From: Thereva unica
Taxonomy: Eukaryota > Arthropoda > Insecta > Diptera > Therevidae
Direction: 5' to 3'
Assembly (NCBI GenBank): GCA_949987705.1
Contig: OX465281.1
Location: forward strand, 166,050,516 to 166,114,515
Length of the DNA: 64,000 nt
The translations under genes and the position numbers were made by a program. The notes below the pieces were generated by a model. That model saw nothing but the letters and a program-made list of their open reading frames with translations. It searched no databases and had not been told where the DNA came from. Shown here one piece after another: positions 1-10,319 of this stretch (position 1 is its first letter; each line of letters opens with the position of its first letter).

Positions 1-160
1 CGCGCGAACGAAAAACTATATCGACTTCTTTGAGGTGCCGAAAGAAGAATATTAACGAAATAATGTTCTGAAAAAAATTTCATACCATTCTGTCGAGCCT
101 TTTTTTGTTTAACTGGAAAAACTTCTGTTAAGAGTCAGACAGACCTTAAATTGATGCTAA
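1..160. other. Unassigned left edge
   Basis: I see no gene here, only AT-rich DNA. It ends at an A directly before a Helitron-like TC terminus. Confidence 0.5.
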
Positions 161-793
161 TCTATATAAATATAATTGGAGTGTCTGTCTGTAATTTCAA
201 AATAATTATGTTTTTTTAAGTTTTTTTGGTTATTTACATGTAATTAAAACAAAATCCACTATTTTTAAAATTTTTGTCTGTCTGTATGTCTGTATGTCTG
301 TCTGTTTGGCCGCGGTAATCTCGGAAACGGCTGGGCCGATCGGGATGGGACTTTCACTGGAAGATTCAGTATTTTTGCGAGCATGTTTTGGGCTATTTAT
401 ATACACCGTATATTAGCTCTATCTGTATGTATGTATGGATGTATGTATGTAGACAAAACTTAAAACTTGATTTTGACCCACTTCCATATAACCGTTCAAC
501 TTCAAATTTTGCACATATATTTAGTTCGGGTGACAATGTAATCTGACCACTTTGTAAAAAAATCAAGATGGCGGTTCCAAGATGGCGGGTGAATTTCGCA
601 ATTGATCCCCGACATGGGTATCAAATGAAAGGGGATGATAATTCGAGTACAATTACCTATTTTTTGTCATTATAAATTCAAAATGGCGACCAACTATGCC
701 GGACTCACCTTTTCTTTACAACCCACTCGATATGGGTGCCAAACAAAAGGATATGACAAGTAGAATACTATTACCTGAGCGGCGTCATTCAAA
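161..793 (+). mobile_element. Helitron-type 5' fragment with satellite-like units
   Basis: It starts A|TCTATATAAATATAATTGG and runs into GTCTGTCTGT, a layout repeated at 794 and about 871. From about 474 it contains a unit also found at 11912-13160, recognised by gacccacttc, aagatggcggttcc, gacatgggtatcaaatgaaa and ggcgtcattc. No CTAG 3' terminus is seen before the next 5'-like end at 794, so the piece is either truncated or overrun by the next copy. A TC start after A and a satellite interior fit non-autonomous Helitron/DINE-type elements. The family assignment is inference. Confidence 0.5.
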
Positions 794-2161
794 TCTATCT
801 ATCTATATAAATGTAAATGGCGTGTCTGTCTGTGATTTAAAAATATAGTTCTGTTTCATATGGTTATCGATCTTCTATCTATCTATCTATCTATCTATAT
901 AATTATAATTGGAGTGTCTGTCTGTGATTTCAAAACCCATTTTTAAAATTGTTGGCTGTATGTATTGCAATGGGATTTTCACAAAAAGATTTAATACTTT
1001 TGCGGCCATATTTTAGGCGAATACGACTATCAGATACGATTATCGGTACCGACTATCGTGTCCGACTACCGGGTTACTTTTTAGTCTAACCTATAGGAGA
1101 AGGAAAGCAAGTGATCATTCGAATTGTATACTTGACAGACCTGTATCTAAATATCTAGATATTCCAAAAAATATCCTGATCGTTTTATAGGAAACATTCA
1201 CGGAACAATCGATATTTAAATAGGCTCTTTCAGGTCTACAATTGCAATGATAAAAAGTTTGTACTCTATCAGGGATATATTTTTCCCGATTATCGCCTTC
1301 GGTTTTTCAGTCTGATCCGACAGTAGAATAAGGTTTCGAAAGGCAGCCATCGATATTTATTATCGGCCTTGAAAATACTACTCCTTCTGAAACTTCGACT
1401 CTTTTAAAAATGACTTCCACTTTTTGACTTTCCTCGCTATGAAGGATTTTTATTGATTGTAATAATAGGTACGCATTCTTTCTGATTCTGGCTTCTTTTT
1501 CACTCGAAAAAAAAAAATTATTTTGTTGATATACATATACTAGCGAGCCGTAATTGGGATTCCATTTTATAGAAATAAAGAAGTATGCATAGCAAAGGGA
1601 ACTTCCAAAACCTCAATTTCAGTAGACAATTTACAATATTAAAAAAGGAAACCGCAAACAATGTAAATACAAAAGTCGCATGCCATATTATCCTACAAGA
1701 GAAATTTGGTAAACAGGTGAATGTTCAGGTATTGTTTTGGGTCGAAAATTCGGCCTTCCAGGAATGGCAATAAAAAAACGAGTACCTGTTTTTTATGATG
1801 GGTTAAAAAGAAGTCTATGAATAGGATATTTAAAACAAGGTTCTGCCAATTATTGTAACGGTACACTTTAAAGGAAGCTAGAGTATTTCATTCAACACTT
1901 TAGTCTTGAAGAAGGCTTTGAATGATCGAGTTTTGTTTCGTAACGAAGTGATTTTGTGACGAAGCAGTTTAACCTTGGTTATAGAAAAAAAATTGTTTTA
2001 ATTGATTTGGTGATTTAGCGTGAATTTATTGAGATAATTTTGAATTTTATTTTTTTTCCCAATCTGTGATTTTTTAAATTAAAGTGGAAATTAATAAGTG
2101 TAAATAAGAGATATCTGTGAAAATTCGAGTAGGCGTTGCAAGGCACGCGGGTTTTTGCTAG
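794..2161 (+). mobile_element. Non-autonomous Helitron
   Basis: The 5' end is A|TCTATCTATC at 794, with a second, nested 5'-like start near 871. The 3' end is a short hairpin region (ggcgttgcaaggcacgc) followed by gggtttttg and CTAG at 2158-2161, then T. Insertion between A and T, TC start, hairpin and CTAG are the Helitron hallmarks. The same 3' end recurs in reverse at 50668 and 24428. No coding capacity is visible inside. The exact 5' boundary is uncertain because of the TCTA simple repeat. Confidence 0.6.
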
Positions 2162-2786
2162 TACCTAATAAACTTGATGGAATGAGATCTGATCTAAACG
2201 AAGTGATCTTTTTTGGATTCTGCACAGCGATAGCTTTCCAACAAAACATCTCTTGTCAAAATCCGACAATCTTTAAAAATCGTGCAAAAATTACGTTACC
2301 CTTTACAAACATCTCGAAATTTTCAAACCTTAGATCAACACTTTTTTGACGGGGAATTGTTTTCTACGTCCTACAGTTCCAGGAAATTGTAGTTCATCCC
2401 GGGATTTCCAGTAATTACCAAAAAATTTGTTATTTTTGGCAGTGGCGGTTCGTAAGGTTTAGGATAAGGGAAACAATGCGCAAGGCGAACGATAAAAGTA
2501 AAAGTATCGAAGGATTTAACTAAACCCGTTATCTGTACATAAAAAAACTTAAAAAACTTTTAGTTTTTTGGTTATAACTTCGGATTTTTTCAGTGAACTT
2601 TTATTGATTTTTCAGAAATTGTACTTTACAATTTTTCAGAAATTGTACCTACAATAACTGGTTAAAATTTCAAGTCAAAATATCTTATTTACATATGTAC
2701 GTCCGAAAAATTGACTTCAAATTTGAAAATTGATTGCCCAATAAATTTGGTGCTTCGCTTCGTATGTGGTTCTTTCTTATTAAATT
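2162..2786. other. Unassigned AT-rich spacer
   Basis: No gene is recognised. A cagtggcggttc string near 2442 resembles a DNA-transposon terminus. Its reverse complement, gaaccgccactg, occurs at about 14583-14594. The two are too far apart and too short to call an element. Confidence 0.4.
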
Positions 2787-3557
2787 CTTTTTGTTCAACC
2801 TGAATCCTAAAATGAAAAAAGAAATTAGTAACATGAATATTTGAATATTTAAGTAATACCTGGTGCCTGGGTGTTACACAGGCACAATCCAACAATTAAT
2901 ATCTGAAATGAAAATGAAATTAATAAACTCGAAGGGGCAAAATGTCAACAAAGACCACAACAATAACAATGACATAATTAAAACAAATAAACATGAATTC
3001 CACATAAAACATACATAAATGAATTAAATATAACATATAACATGAATTAACCGCGAATTAGTCTTATTAGATTAGTAAAAAAGGGGAAAATTGAATGAAT
3101 TACAAGGGTTTTGATAAAACATAACCCCAAAATAAAAAATATAAAAGGCTACATTAAAACTGAAAACAACCATGCAGAAACACAATTAAACACTGTAGAT
3201 TATGCGACACTCACCTGAAACGCAACAAAATTGCGTTAATTAGCCGGCACAGGTAAACAAAACACTCGCGACACGGAACTTCAAACTCGGGCTAACTTTG
3301 ACATCTCGCGACGTTTGAGGTGTCAAAACAATACCAAATTTTCCGGCGAAAACAATGGTGATGCCAGAAAGGTAGTATTTTTTCGAAATTAAAAGATATT
3401 GCCAAAAAGATATTTTTACCTTAATGACAATAAGAAAAAAAAGGACATTATGTTGAAAAGGGATGACAACAATTTTGTCAATTTTTGAGCAAATTTTGGA
3501 AATTCATCCCAGTTTTTCCAGGGAAATTGGAATTTCTCTAATGGATGCCTTTTTGCT

Positions 3558-3565
3558 TATAAAAA
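3558..3565 (+). promoter_or_regulatory. TATA box of BEL element 1 LTR
   Basis: TATAAAAA in a GC-richer context (gcttataaaaagcggcagc), repeated in the 3' LTR at 11076. It would place the start of transcription near 3590, inside the LTR, as required for an R region. Confidence 0.6.
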
Positions 3566-4008
3566 GCGGCAGCACCCAGCGATTGGACCTCTTAGTTTGT
3601 TTGAGAAATCATAGTGAGTTGGAAGATTTAGTGAAGTGAGTGACCAAAATCAAGGCAGGATCCACGCGAGAACATAAGAAAATTATAGAAAGGTATCCAA
3701 GATTATACAAGGTAACAATTTGTTGTTTTTTATTTGTTGCATACATGCTATTAATTGGCATCAAGCCCGATATAAATTAACCATTAACGTGGGAGGTGTA
3801 AACATGCAAATCATTGCATCGCATCAAGCACGTTAATATTGTTTTCAGCCATCAACGCCGGTACATTGAGAAATAGAAAAAGGGAAGAAAATTTAAGGTG
3901 CAAATTTCAAGTGAAGGTGTATTTTAATTCTAAGGAATTTAATAGTTAAGGTTATTATGTAAAAATAAAAAAGGATGAAATTGGAACAATAAATTTTAAA
4001 TGTGCATT

Positions 4009-4240
4009 ATTGTGGAGACTTGTGTAAATTAAATTTGAAATAATAAATTATAAACGTACATTTATTGTGGAGACTTGTGAAATTGAAATTGAAATAATAA
4101 ATTATAAAAGTACATTTATTGTGGAGACTTGTTTAAATTAAAATTGAAATAATAAATTAAAAAAGTACATTTATTGTGGAGACTTGTTTAAATTAAAATT
4201 GAAATAATAAATTATAAAAGTGTATTTATTGTGGAGACAT
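4009..4240 (+). repeat. Tandem repeat of about 57 bp inside the LTR
   Basis: About four to five copies of a unit marked by ttattgtggagacttgt followed by AT-rich aaataataaattataaaag. The same block lies in the 3' LTR at about 11525-11756. Within a unit, aataaa can pair with tttatt. Its function is unknown; it lies in the transcribed part of the LTR. Confidence 0.8.
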
Positions 4241-4390
4241 TTTTTTTTTTATAAATAAATATCCAGTGGAGTGAGAAATATTGTCTTTTTACTGAAACTC
4301 AGTGTACATTCGAATCTTATCTTTGAATCACAAACAAATATAAATTGTCGTGCATTCTTTATACCGCTACACCAGGCCACCTATCGAACA

Positions 4391-4412
4391 TTTTGGTGGT
4401 TCCATCCAGGAT
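4391..4412 (+). other. Primer binding site of BEL element 1
   Basis: ttttggtggttccatccagg directly follows the LTR end, the position used for tRNA priming of minus-strand synthesis. I did not assign the primer tRNA. Confidence 0.6.
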
Positions 4413-4461
4413 TCGGCAATCTATTTGTTTAGTGAATTTCAAATAAAAAAATTTTTCGATA

Positions 4462-5028
4462 ATGAGTGCATCAAAGAAGGCTATGCTGCGGGAGCAGTCA
4501 TTAAGAGGTCGCATCGAAAGGCTTATTGACAATGCAAGGAAAACAGCTACGGCTAAACGGACAAGATCGTTTTATGAAGTAAAGTTAGAAGAACTCAAGG
4601 AATTATGGATGGAATACAAGGAAGCAGATCAAACGCTGTCGGAAGCACTCATAATCGAGCAACCGGACACCGCAATCCCTGATAATGCCTACGTTAATTT
4701 AGAGTGTAAATATTCTGACTACTTGAGTGAAGTGATTGAAGGACTTAGGAAGTTTACATCAATGGAAGTGCAATCGACCCAAACAACGCCAATTAGGCAT
4801 GACACAATTCTGCCTAGGATCGATCTACCAAAATTTGACGGAAATTACGACTCATGGTATTCATTCCATGACCTGTTTGTATCATTGGTGCACAACAACA
4901 CGCATTTGAGTCCGGTACAAAAATTCCATCATCTTAAATCATGTTTAATTGGAGATGCTGAGAAATTAATACGGCATATACCTGTTACCAACGACAATTA
5001 CGATGCATCATGGGCCAAGGTGAAATAA
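4462..5028 (+). CDS. gag: BEL element 1 Gag, N-terminal part, ended by a premature stop
   Basis: Starts ATGAGTGCATC about 70 bp after the LTR. The first 100 residues are charged and helical. From about residue 115 comes the BEL Gag core (DUF1759-like) with LPKFDGNYDSWYSFHD and KLIRHIP. Translation stops at TAA 5026-5028 after AKVK, yet the same frame continues open without another stop to 9675 with sequence expected of BEL Gag. The stop is therefore most simply a point mutation. A programmed readthrough site is possible but unlikely at this position inside the Gag core. Gag packages the element RNA in cytoplasmic particles. Confidence 0.9.
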   Translation: MSASKKAMLREQSLRGRIERLIDNARKTATAKRTRSFYEVKLEELKELWMEYKEADQTLSEALIIEQPDTAIPDNAYVNLECKYSDYLSEVIEGLRKFTSMEVQSTQTTPIRHDTILPRIDLPKFDGNYDSWYSFHDLFVSLVHNNTHLSPVQKFHHLKSCLIGDAEKLIRHIPVTNDNYDASWAKVK

Positions 5029-8000
5029 CGTTACGAAAACAAACGTATCTTAGCAAACCATCATTTAAAAACGCTGTTAAACCAACCCAAACTTACTACA
5101 GAAACTTGTAGCGGCCTTAGAACGTTTATCTCCACAACCGATGACTGCTTGCAACAACTAAACAACTTGAAAATAGACACAGAATCGTGGGATCTCCTGC
5201 TTGTACACATGCTCATTCAAAGGCTACCACTCATTACACTGAAGATGTGGGAAGAAGAACAAGGAGCTTCGCAAGATCTTCCTTCATACAAACAATTTCA
5301 TACATTTTTGTGTAAGCGACACAAGGTGTTGGAATCAATTTCAGATATCATCTCAACGAATCAACAGCCACACACAAGTCACTCAAAACTTAATACAAGG
5401 GTTCATCACACAGTTAAGGACAACAGATGTTCAGCATGCAACGAACGACACTGGCTTCAGAGATGCTCCAAATACTTACGCATGGACCCAACCGCCAGAC
5501 GAAAATTGGTCACAACCACTGGTCACTGCTACAATTGCCTGTCCAAGGAACATGGATCACAAAACTGCAAAAGCAAATTTAGGTGTCTAAAGTGCAAGGA
5601 GAAACACCATACCACTCTCCACAATGAGATTCAACCTGGTTCTTCCAACGCAAATTCGACCCTTCAACAATCCAAGAACGCAATCACACACACCTCAAAC
5701 ATACAAGCACATCTTGTGAGGCATACAACAAATGATGCGAACACAACAACAAATCAGCAATTTGACCAGCCAGCCTGTAGTGGTACCGAACCAAATGATG
5801 TCCAAGCCTTCTGCACTAGGGAGGATTCACGTGCATTGCTGTCAACAGCCTTAGTACTGATAAAGGGAACAAACGGAAAACAACACACAATCAGATGTCT
5901 AGTGGATCCAGGATCAGAGTCATCTTTTATAACCAAGAGCGCCTGCAAACTACTAGGAGTACATTATAGTCCTGCTGACTGCAACATAATAGTCATGGGA
6001 GCAATTGCAACGGGAAGGTCTACAAAACAAACGAGGCTCACCCTACAATCACGCATTGTTAAGGACTTCCTAATAACAGAAACACTTTTGGTAGTCAACA
6101 AAATCACAGACGCCTTACCTAGGTTTACGATATCACTACAGGAATGCAGCCATCTTCAGGATCTCGAACTAGCGGATCCAGAATTTTGGAAACCTGGCAA
6201 CGTGGATATTTTACTTGGCATCAGCGCCTACGCAAAAATTGTTCAAGAAGGTATACGTCGAGGATCAGAACTCAGCCCTGTGGCAATCAACACCAGCCTT
6301 GGATGGATCGTTGGAGGAGATGTAACCCAAACGACACAGTTCGATTCACACAACTTTAGTATACAAGTAACAAATCAAGACCTCGGGAATCAACTTAAAA
6401 AATTTTGGGAGGAAGAGGAACTTCCCACAAGGCCAACCTTAACTCAGGACGAGCAAGAATGTTCTGACCATTTCACAGAAACACACAAGCGGTTAAAAAC
6501 TGGGCAGTACGAAGTCAAGCTACCTTTCAGACAACGCAAGGAACCCATCCTGGGCGATTCACGTGAATTAGCTCTAAAAAGGCTCTACTGCTTAGAAAGG
6601 CGATTTAACAATAACCCAATACTAAAGGAAGAATACACAGCTTGTCTCAACGAATACATCCAATTAGGACATATGATCGAAACACGACCTCCGAACAACA
6701 ATGAACCAAACTACTACATTCCTCACCATGCGGTAATAAAAGACAGCAGTACAACTAAATTGAGGGTGGTATTTGATGCGTCGGCCAAGACAACAAATGG
6801 TCAATCATTAAACGACTGGTTGTTACCTGGTCCAACGATACAACCAAAATTATTTTGTACTCTATTGAAGTGGAGAAAACATCAAATTGCTGTACACGCG
6901 GACATAGAAAAAATGTATAGGATGGTTCAAGTGGCACCTGAACATCAGACATACCAGAGAATTCTTTGGCGGAACTCATCCTCACATAATGTACAAGATT
7001 ACCAGCTAACTACAGCCACCTTCGGAACTACAGCAGCTCCATACTTGGCAATACGTGCACTTAAACAACTCGCAATGGATGAGAGTCAAACCTTTCCACT
7101 CGCAGCGAAGGCAACCGAATGTGATTTTTATGTTGACGATTTGTTGACGGGTGCAGACAACGTGGACACAACACTAAACTTGCAATCCCAATTAATTGCT
7201 ATGTTGAAATCGGGTGGTTTCAATCTCAGGAAATGGAGCAGCAACAATCCGAAAATTTTGGAACATCTGCCAACCGAGTACAGGGAACACAAGGACATCG
7301 TATCATTTTCCGAAGCAGATTCTATTAAGACACTAGGTGTACGCTGGCAACCATATTCTGATCAATTTTCATTCAACTACAAGGCCTTCAAGGAGCACAG
7401 CACCATAACCAAACGAACGATACTATCAGATGTAGCTTCCCTATACGACCCCCTAGGATTAATTCAGCCAGTGATCATCTTAGCTAAAATGATTATACAA
7501 GATTTGTGGGTAACCGGATGCTCGTGGGATCAACCCGTTTCAGAACACATCAAAGGACACTGGATAAAATACAAAACGGATTTACAAAGCCTAAACAAGT
7601 TTTCCATTCCTCGATGGATTCACTATTCACCACAATGCAACATGCAGCTACATGGGTTTTGCGATGCGTCTGTACGCGCCTTTGCAGCGGTCATATATCT
7701 TCGAGTTATGGATGACAAGGGCAATGTTACATCAACATTAATAACATCACGAACGAGGGTCGCGCCTACAAAACCAGTTACCATACCTCGACTTGAGCTA
7801 AACGGTGCACTGCTTTTAGCTCGCTTAATGAAGGAAATTGTATCGACTATGCATTTTCAAGATATTCCAGTCTTTGCTTGGACGGATTCTACGATTGTCC
7901 TTCAATGGATTCGACAGCATGCGGCTCGATGGAAAACCTACGTAGCAAACCGAGTCGTTGAGATTCAGGAACTTATTAAATATGATCAATGGAGACACAT

Positions 8001-9675
8001 CGCCACACAATGGAATCCCGCGGACCTAGCAAGTAGAGGGACCACTGCGAGCAATTTAATAAACAACAAACTTTGGTTAAATGGTCCACCATGGTTGATC
8101 AAGAATCCAGACGACTGGCCAATCGGTGCTATTATAAAGCAGGAAACAACTTTGGAGTCGAAGGAAGCTACAACAGTCCTGCTAAATAAACTTGAAGATG
8201 ATGTAACACTTCATTACTCGTCGTACACACGTTTAGTTCGCATAATAGCCACAATATATCGCTTTATATACAACGTACGGAATCCTACAGCCAAAAAAAC
8301 ACAATTATTAACAACAGATGAATTGAAGGCAGCGGAAACAATAATTCTTCGACAGGTTCAGCAACTCGCATTCAGAGGTGACTACGACAACTTACAACAT
8401 AATAAACCACTCTCGTCAAAAAGCAGCTTACTGAAATTGAATCCGTTTCTTGATCAAGATGGCCTAATTCGAGTTGGAGGACGATTAACAAATGCTATGA
8501 TCCCTTACACGCAGAAACATCCAATCATGTTACCACGAGATCATCATGTTACAAGGCTAATCATCGATAAAACACACCTTGAGACACTGCATGGTGGCGT
8601 ATCATTGGTTTTAGCCACAACCAGGAATAAATATTGGATATTGGATGGTAGGAGATGTATCACCACGAGACTCCACAAATGCATCATCTGCGCCAGACAT
8701 CGTCAGACTACAACCCACCAACTGATGGGCAGCTTACCATCATGCAGAACCAATGTGTCCAAACCCTTCACGAATACAGGAGTTGACTACGCCGGTCCGT
8801 TTAACATCAAGACATCGAAGCTCCGCAATGCCAAGGTATCAAAGGGATACATCTGCATTTTTGTATGCATGACAACGAAGGCGATTCACATTGAGCTGGC
8901 ATCAGACCTAACATCAGAAGCCTTTGTTGCGGCATTCAAGCGATTTATTGCCAGACGGGGCAAATGTACCGACGTTTATTCCGATTGTGGCACCAACTTC
9001 GTTGGAGGGCGAAAGCTATTGGAGAAAGAACTACAACAAGCAATTAAGGAATCCAGTCCAGCAGTTGGTCAATATTTATCTAATTTGGCAATAAACTGGC
9101 ACTTTAATCCACCAGCAGCCCCGCACTTTGGAGGTCTCTGGGAGGCAGGTGTCAAGTCAATTAAGTACCACATCAAAAGAACAATGGGAAACGCAGTCAA
9201 CACCTTCGAAGAATTTACGACCATCCTTACACAAATTGAAGCCTGCCTCAACTCCAGACCAATGTGTTATGTACCAAATACCACTGAGGATCCACTCATC
9301 TTAACTCCTGGTCACTTCCTAGTCGGTCAGTCACTAACAATTCTACCAGAGTCAGATGCAGGCACCGCTTCATTGAAACAACGATGGCAACATACGCGAA
9401 ACCAGACGAAACATTTTTGGGACAAGTGGTCGAAGGATTATTTAAACCAACTCCAACAACGTCCGAGGTGGCAACAGCAACAAGGTAACATCCAGCCCGG
9501 ACAAGTTGTTCTGTTGAAAGGCGACACCACTCCACCTACAGCTTGGCCACTTGGAATAGTTGAAGAAGTCTACCCAGGGGATGATGGTTTAGTACGGGTG
9601 GTGCAAGTTCGCACTCAGTTAGGGCTTTTTAAACGTCCAGTCACCAAACTATGTCTCTTGCCCATGCAGGCATAA
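5029..9675 (+). CDS. pol: BEL element 1 Gag C-terminus plus Pol (protease, RT, RNase H, integrase)
   Basis: Continues the gag frame after the stop at 5026. Three zinc-knuckle-like motifs come first: CSACNERHWLQRC near 5428, CYNCLSKEHGSQNC and CLKCKEKHH. Next is an aspartic protease with LVDPGSESS (near 5898), reverse transcriptase with YVDD (near 7129), RNase H with GFCDAS (near 7657) and a DSTIVLQW region (near 7884). Integrase has an H-H-C-C finger (near 8578), catalytic Asp in GVDYAGPF (near 8780), DCGTNF (near 8984) and Glu in GLWEAGVKS (near 9140). It closes with the DUF5641-type tail, including LTPGHFLVG and a DGLVRVVQVR segment. All catalytic landmarks are present. The order PR-RT-RH-IN with a DUF5641 tail identifies BEL/Pao. 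Confidence 0.95.
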   Translation, partial: RYENKRILANHHLKTLLNQPKLTTETCSGLRTFISTTDDCLQQLNNLKIDTESWDLLLVHMLIQRLPLITLKMWEEEQGASQDLPSYKQFHTFLCKRHKVLESISDIISTNQQPHTSHSKLNTRVHHTVKDNRCSACNERHWLQRCSKYLRMDPTARRKLVTTTGHCYNCLSKEHGSQNCKSKFRCLKCKEKHHTTLHNEIQPGSSNANSTLQQSKNAITHTSNIQAHLVRHTTNDANTTTNQQFDQPACSGTEPNDVQAFCTREDSRALLSTALVLIKGTNGKQHTIRCLVDPGSESSFITKSACKLLGVHYSPADCNIIVMGAIATGRSTKQTRLTLQSRIVKDFLITETLLVVNKITDALPRFTISLQECSHLQDLELADPEFWKPGNVDILLGISAYAKIVQEGIRRGSELSPVAINTSLGWIVGGDVTQTTQFDSHNFSIQVTNQDLGNQLKKFWEEEELPTRPTLTQDEQECSDHFTETHKRLKTGQYEVKLPFRQRKEPILGDSRELALKRLYCLERRFNNNPILKEEYTACLNEYIQLGHMIETRPPNNNEPNYYIPHHAVIKDSSTTKLRVVFDASAKTTNGQSLNDWLLPGPTIQPKLFCTLLKWRKHQIAVHADIEKMYRMVQVAPEHQTYQRILWRNSSSHNVQDYQLTTATFGTTAAPYLAIRALKQLAMDESQTFPLAAKATECDFYVDDLLTGADNVDTTLNLQSQLIAMLKSGGFNLRKWSSNNPKILEHLPTEYREHKDIVSFSEADSIKTLGVRWQPYSDQFSFNYKAFKEHSTITKRTILSDVASLYDPLGLIQPVIILAKMIIQDLWVTGCSWDQPVSEHIKGHWIKYKTDLQSLNKFSIPRWIHYSPQCNMQLHGFCDASVRAFAAVIYLRVMDDKGNVTSTLITSRTRVAPTKPVTIPRLELNGALLLARLMKEIVSTMHFQDIPVFAWTDSTIVLQWIRQHAARWKTYVANRVVEIQELIKYDQWRHIATQWNPADLASRGTTASNLINNKLWLNGPPWLIKNPDDWPIGAIIKQETTLESKEATTVLLNKLEDDVTLHYSSYTRLVRIIATIYRFIYNVRNPTAKKTQLLTTDELKAAETIILRQVQQLAFRGDYDNLQHNKPLSSKSSLLKLNPFLDQDGLIRVGGRLTNAMIPYTQKHPIMLPRDHHVTRLIIDKTHLETLHGGVSLVLATTRNKYWILDGRRCITTRLHKCIICARHRQTTTHQLMGSLPSCRTNVSKPFTNTGVDYAGPFNIKTSKLRNAKVSKGYICIFVCMTTKAIHIELASDLTSEAFVAAFKRFIARRGKCTDVYSDCGTNFVGGRKLLEKELQQAIKESSPAVGQYLSNLAINWHFNPPAAPHFGGLWEAGVKSIKYHIKRTMGNAVNTFEEFTTILTQIEACLNSRPMCYVPNTTEDPLILTPGHFLVGQSLTILPESDAGTASLKQRWQHTRNQTKHFWDKWSKDYLNQLQQRPRWQQQQGNIQPGQVVLLKGDTTPPTAWPLGIVEEVYPGDDGLVRVVQVRTQLGLFKRPVTKLCLLPMQA

Positions 9676-9748
9676 GAAACTTTAATTGTCATGTTCGTCC
9701 AAAGTGTCGTCTCTTAATGTCATGTAGTTAAAAGCAAACAATTAAAAT

Positions 9749-9761
9749 CAAAATATTTCAG
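9749..9761 (+). promoter_or_regulatory. Splice-acceptor-like site before the extra ORF
   Basis: An aaaatatttcag string lies immediately before the ATG at 9762. With the donor-like AAG|GTAACA at 3712 in the LTR leader it could make a spliced mRNA for the downstream ORF, as env mRNAs are made in some retroelements. This is inference from two short motifs. Confidence 0.3.
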
Positions 9762-10319
9762 ATGGGTAATCGTTATGAATGCGAAGAACAAGGCTACTGG
9801 GACAACTGGGACAGTTACCTCTACATCGACGAAGAGGTCTCGTTATCGCCTCCTACACCGGATGGTTCGACGAGCCCTCTTAATCAAGCATTACAAGGTT
9901 CTACAACTACCCAGGAATATCCACCCGCGCTACCGGAGCAAACCAGGTATACTGTCTCAGCTGTCGAAGAACCGGCAAACATTAATGGGAGACCCGTCTC
10001 TTCGTTACGAATACTGCGACCAACACGTACGCTAAAGGAATATAAGGACAGAGAAAACAACGATTTTCAACGTTTTACCACGAGAGAAGGTGTCGACATT
10101 TTTCTGTCCAAACAGGTATTATGCAAAATAGATTTCGAAAAAATCCAACGACGAAGGGGAAGGGAGCAGACGATTAACCTCCCCGGCCGTTATCAAGCGA
10201 AGGTTAAGGTAAAGGCCGACGGAAACATCCTCTTTCACCACTATCGGAAAAGAGGAATTTCAAAATTACGAAACTTGTTGATCGAGAACGATCAACGGGG
10301 GGGAGGATGTTCAACCTGA
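9762..10319 (+). CDS. Unrecognised 185-aa ORF in the env position of BEL element 1
   Basis: Open from ATG 9762 to a TGA inside the 3' LTR (10317-10319), 86 bp after pol. The protein begins MGNRYECEEQGYWDNWDSYL, has a Pro/Ser/Thr-rich middle (SPPTPDGSTS) and a basic, charged C-terminal half containing KIQRRRGREQTINLPGRYQA. I see no signal peptide, membrane segment or furin-like site, so it does not look like an envelope protein. A conserved start, an open frame between pol and the LTR and an acceptor-like site upstream suggest it is expressed. I do not recognise a family. An RNA- or particle-associated accessory protein is a guess from the basic C-terminus. Confidence 0.6.
   Translation: MGNRYECEEQGYWDNWDSYLYIDEEVSLSPPTPDGSTSPLNQALQGSTTTQEYPPALPEQTRYTVSAVEEPANINGRPVSSLRILRPTRTLKEYKDRENNDFQRFTTREGVDIFLSKQVLCKIDFEKIQRRRGREQTINLPGRYQAKVKVKADGNILFHHYRKRGISKLRNLLIENDQRGGGCST
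10296..10307 (+). other. Polypurine tract of BEL element 1
   Basis: A G-run plus aggag (cgggggggagga) directly before the 3' LTR TG, the usual plus-strand primer position. It lies within the coding frame of the extra ORF. Confidence 0.8.

Larger units (their letters stand above)
2792..4390 (+). repeat. 5' LTR of BEL element 1
   Basis: Direct copy of 10308-11906, TG...CA with an inverted TGTTC/GAACA. It holds a TATA box (3558), a tandem 57-bp block (4009-4240) and AATAAA-type strings. Past the expected start site lies a donor-like AAG|GTAACA at 3712 and an acceptor-like tattgttttcag ending about 3850, so part of the leader could be spliced (inference). Confidence 0.95.

Noticed and set aside
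2155..2349. Small plus-strand protein after the Helitron end
   Set aside because: Starts on a non-ATG codon overlapping the CTAG terminus and shows no family features.
9762..10319. Envelope glycoprotein of an errantivirus-like element
   Set aside because: No signal peptide, transmembrane segment or cleavage site, and too short.
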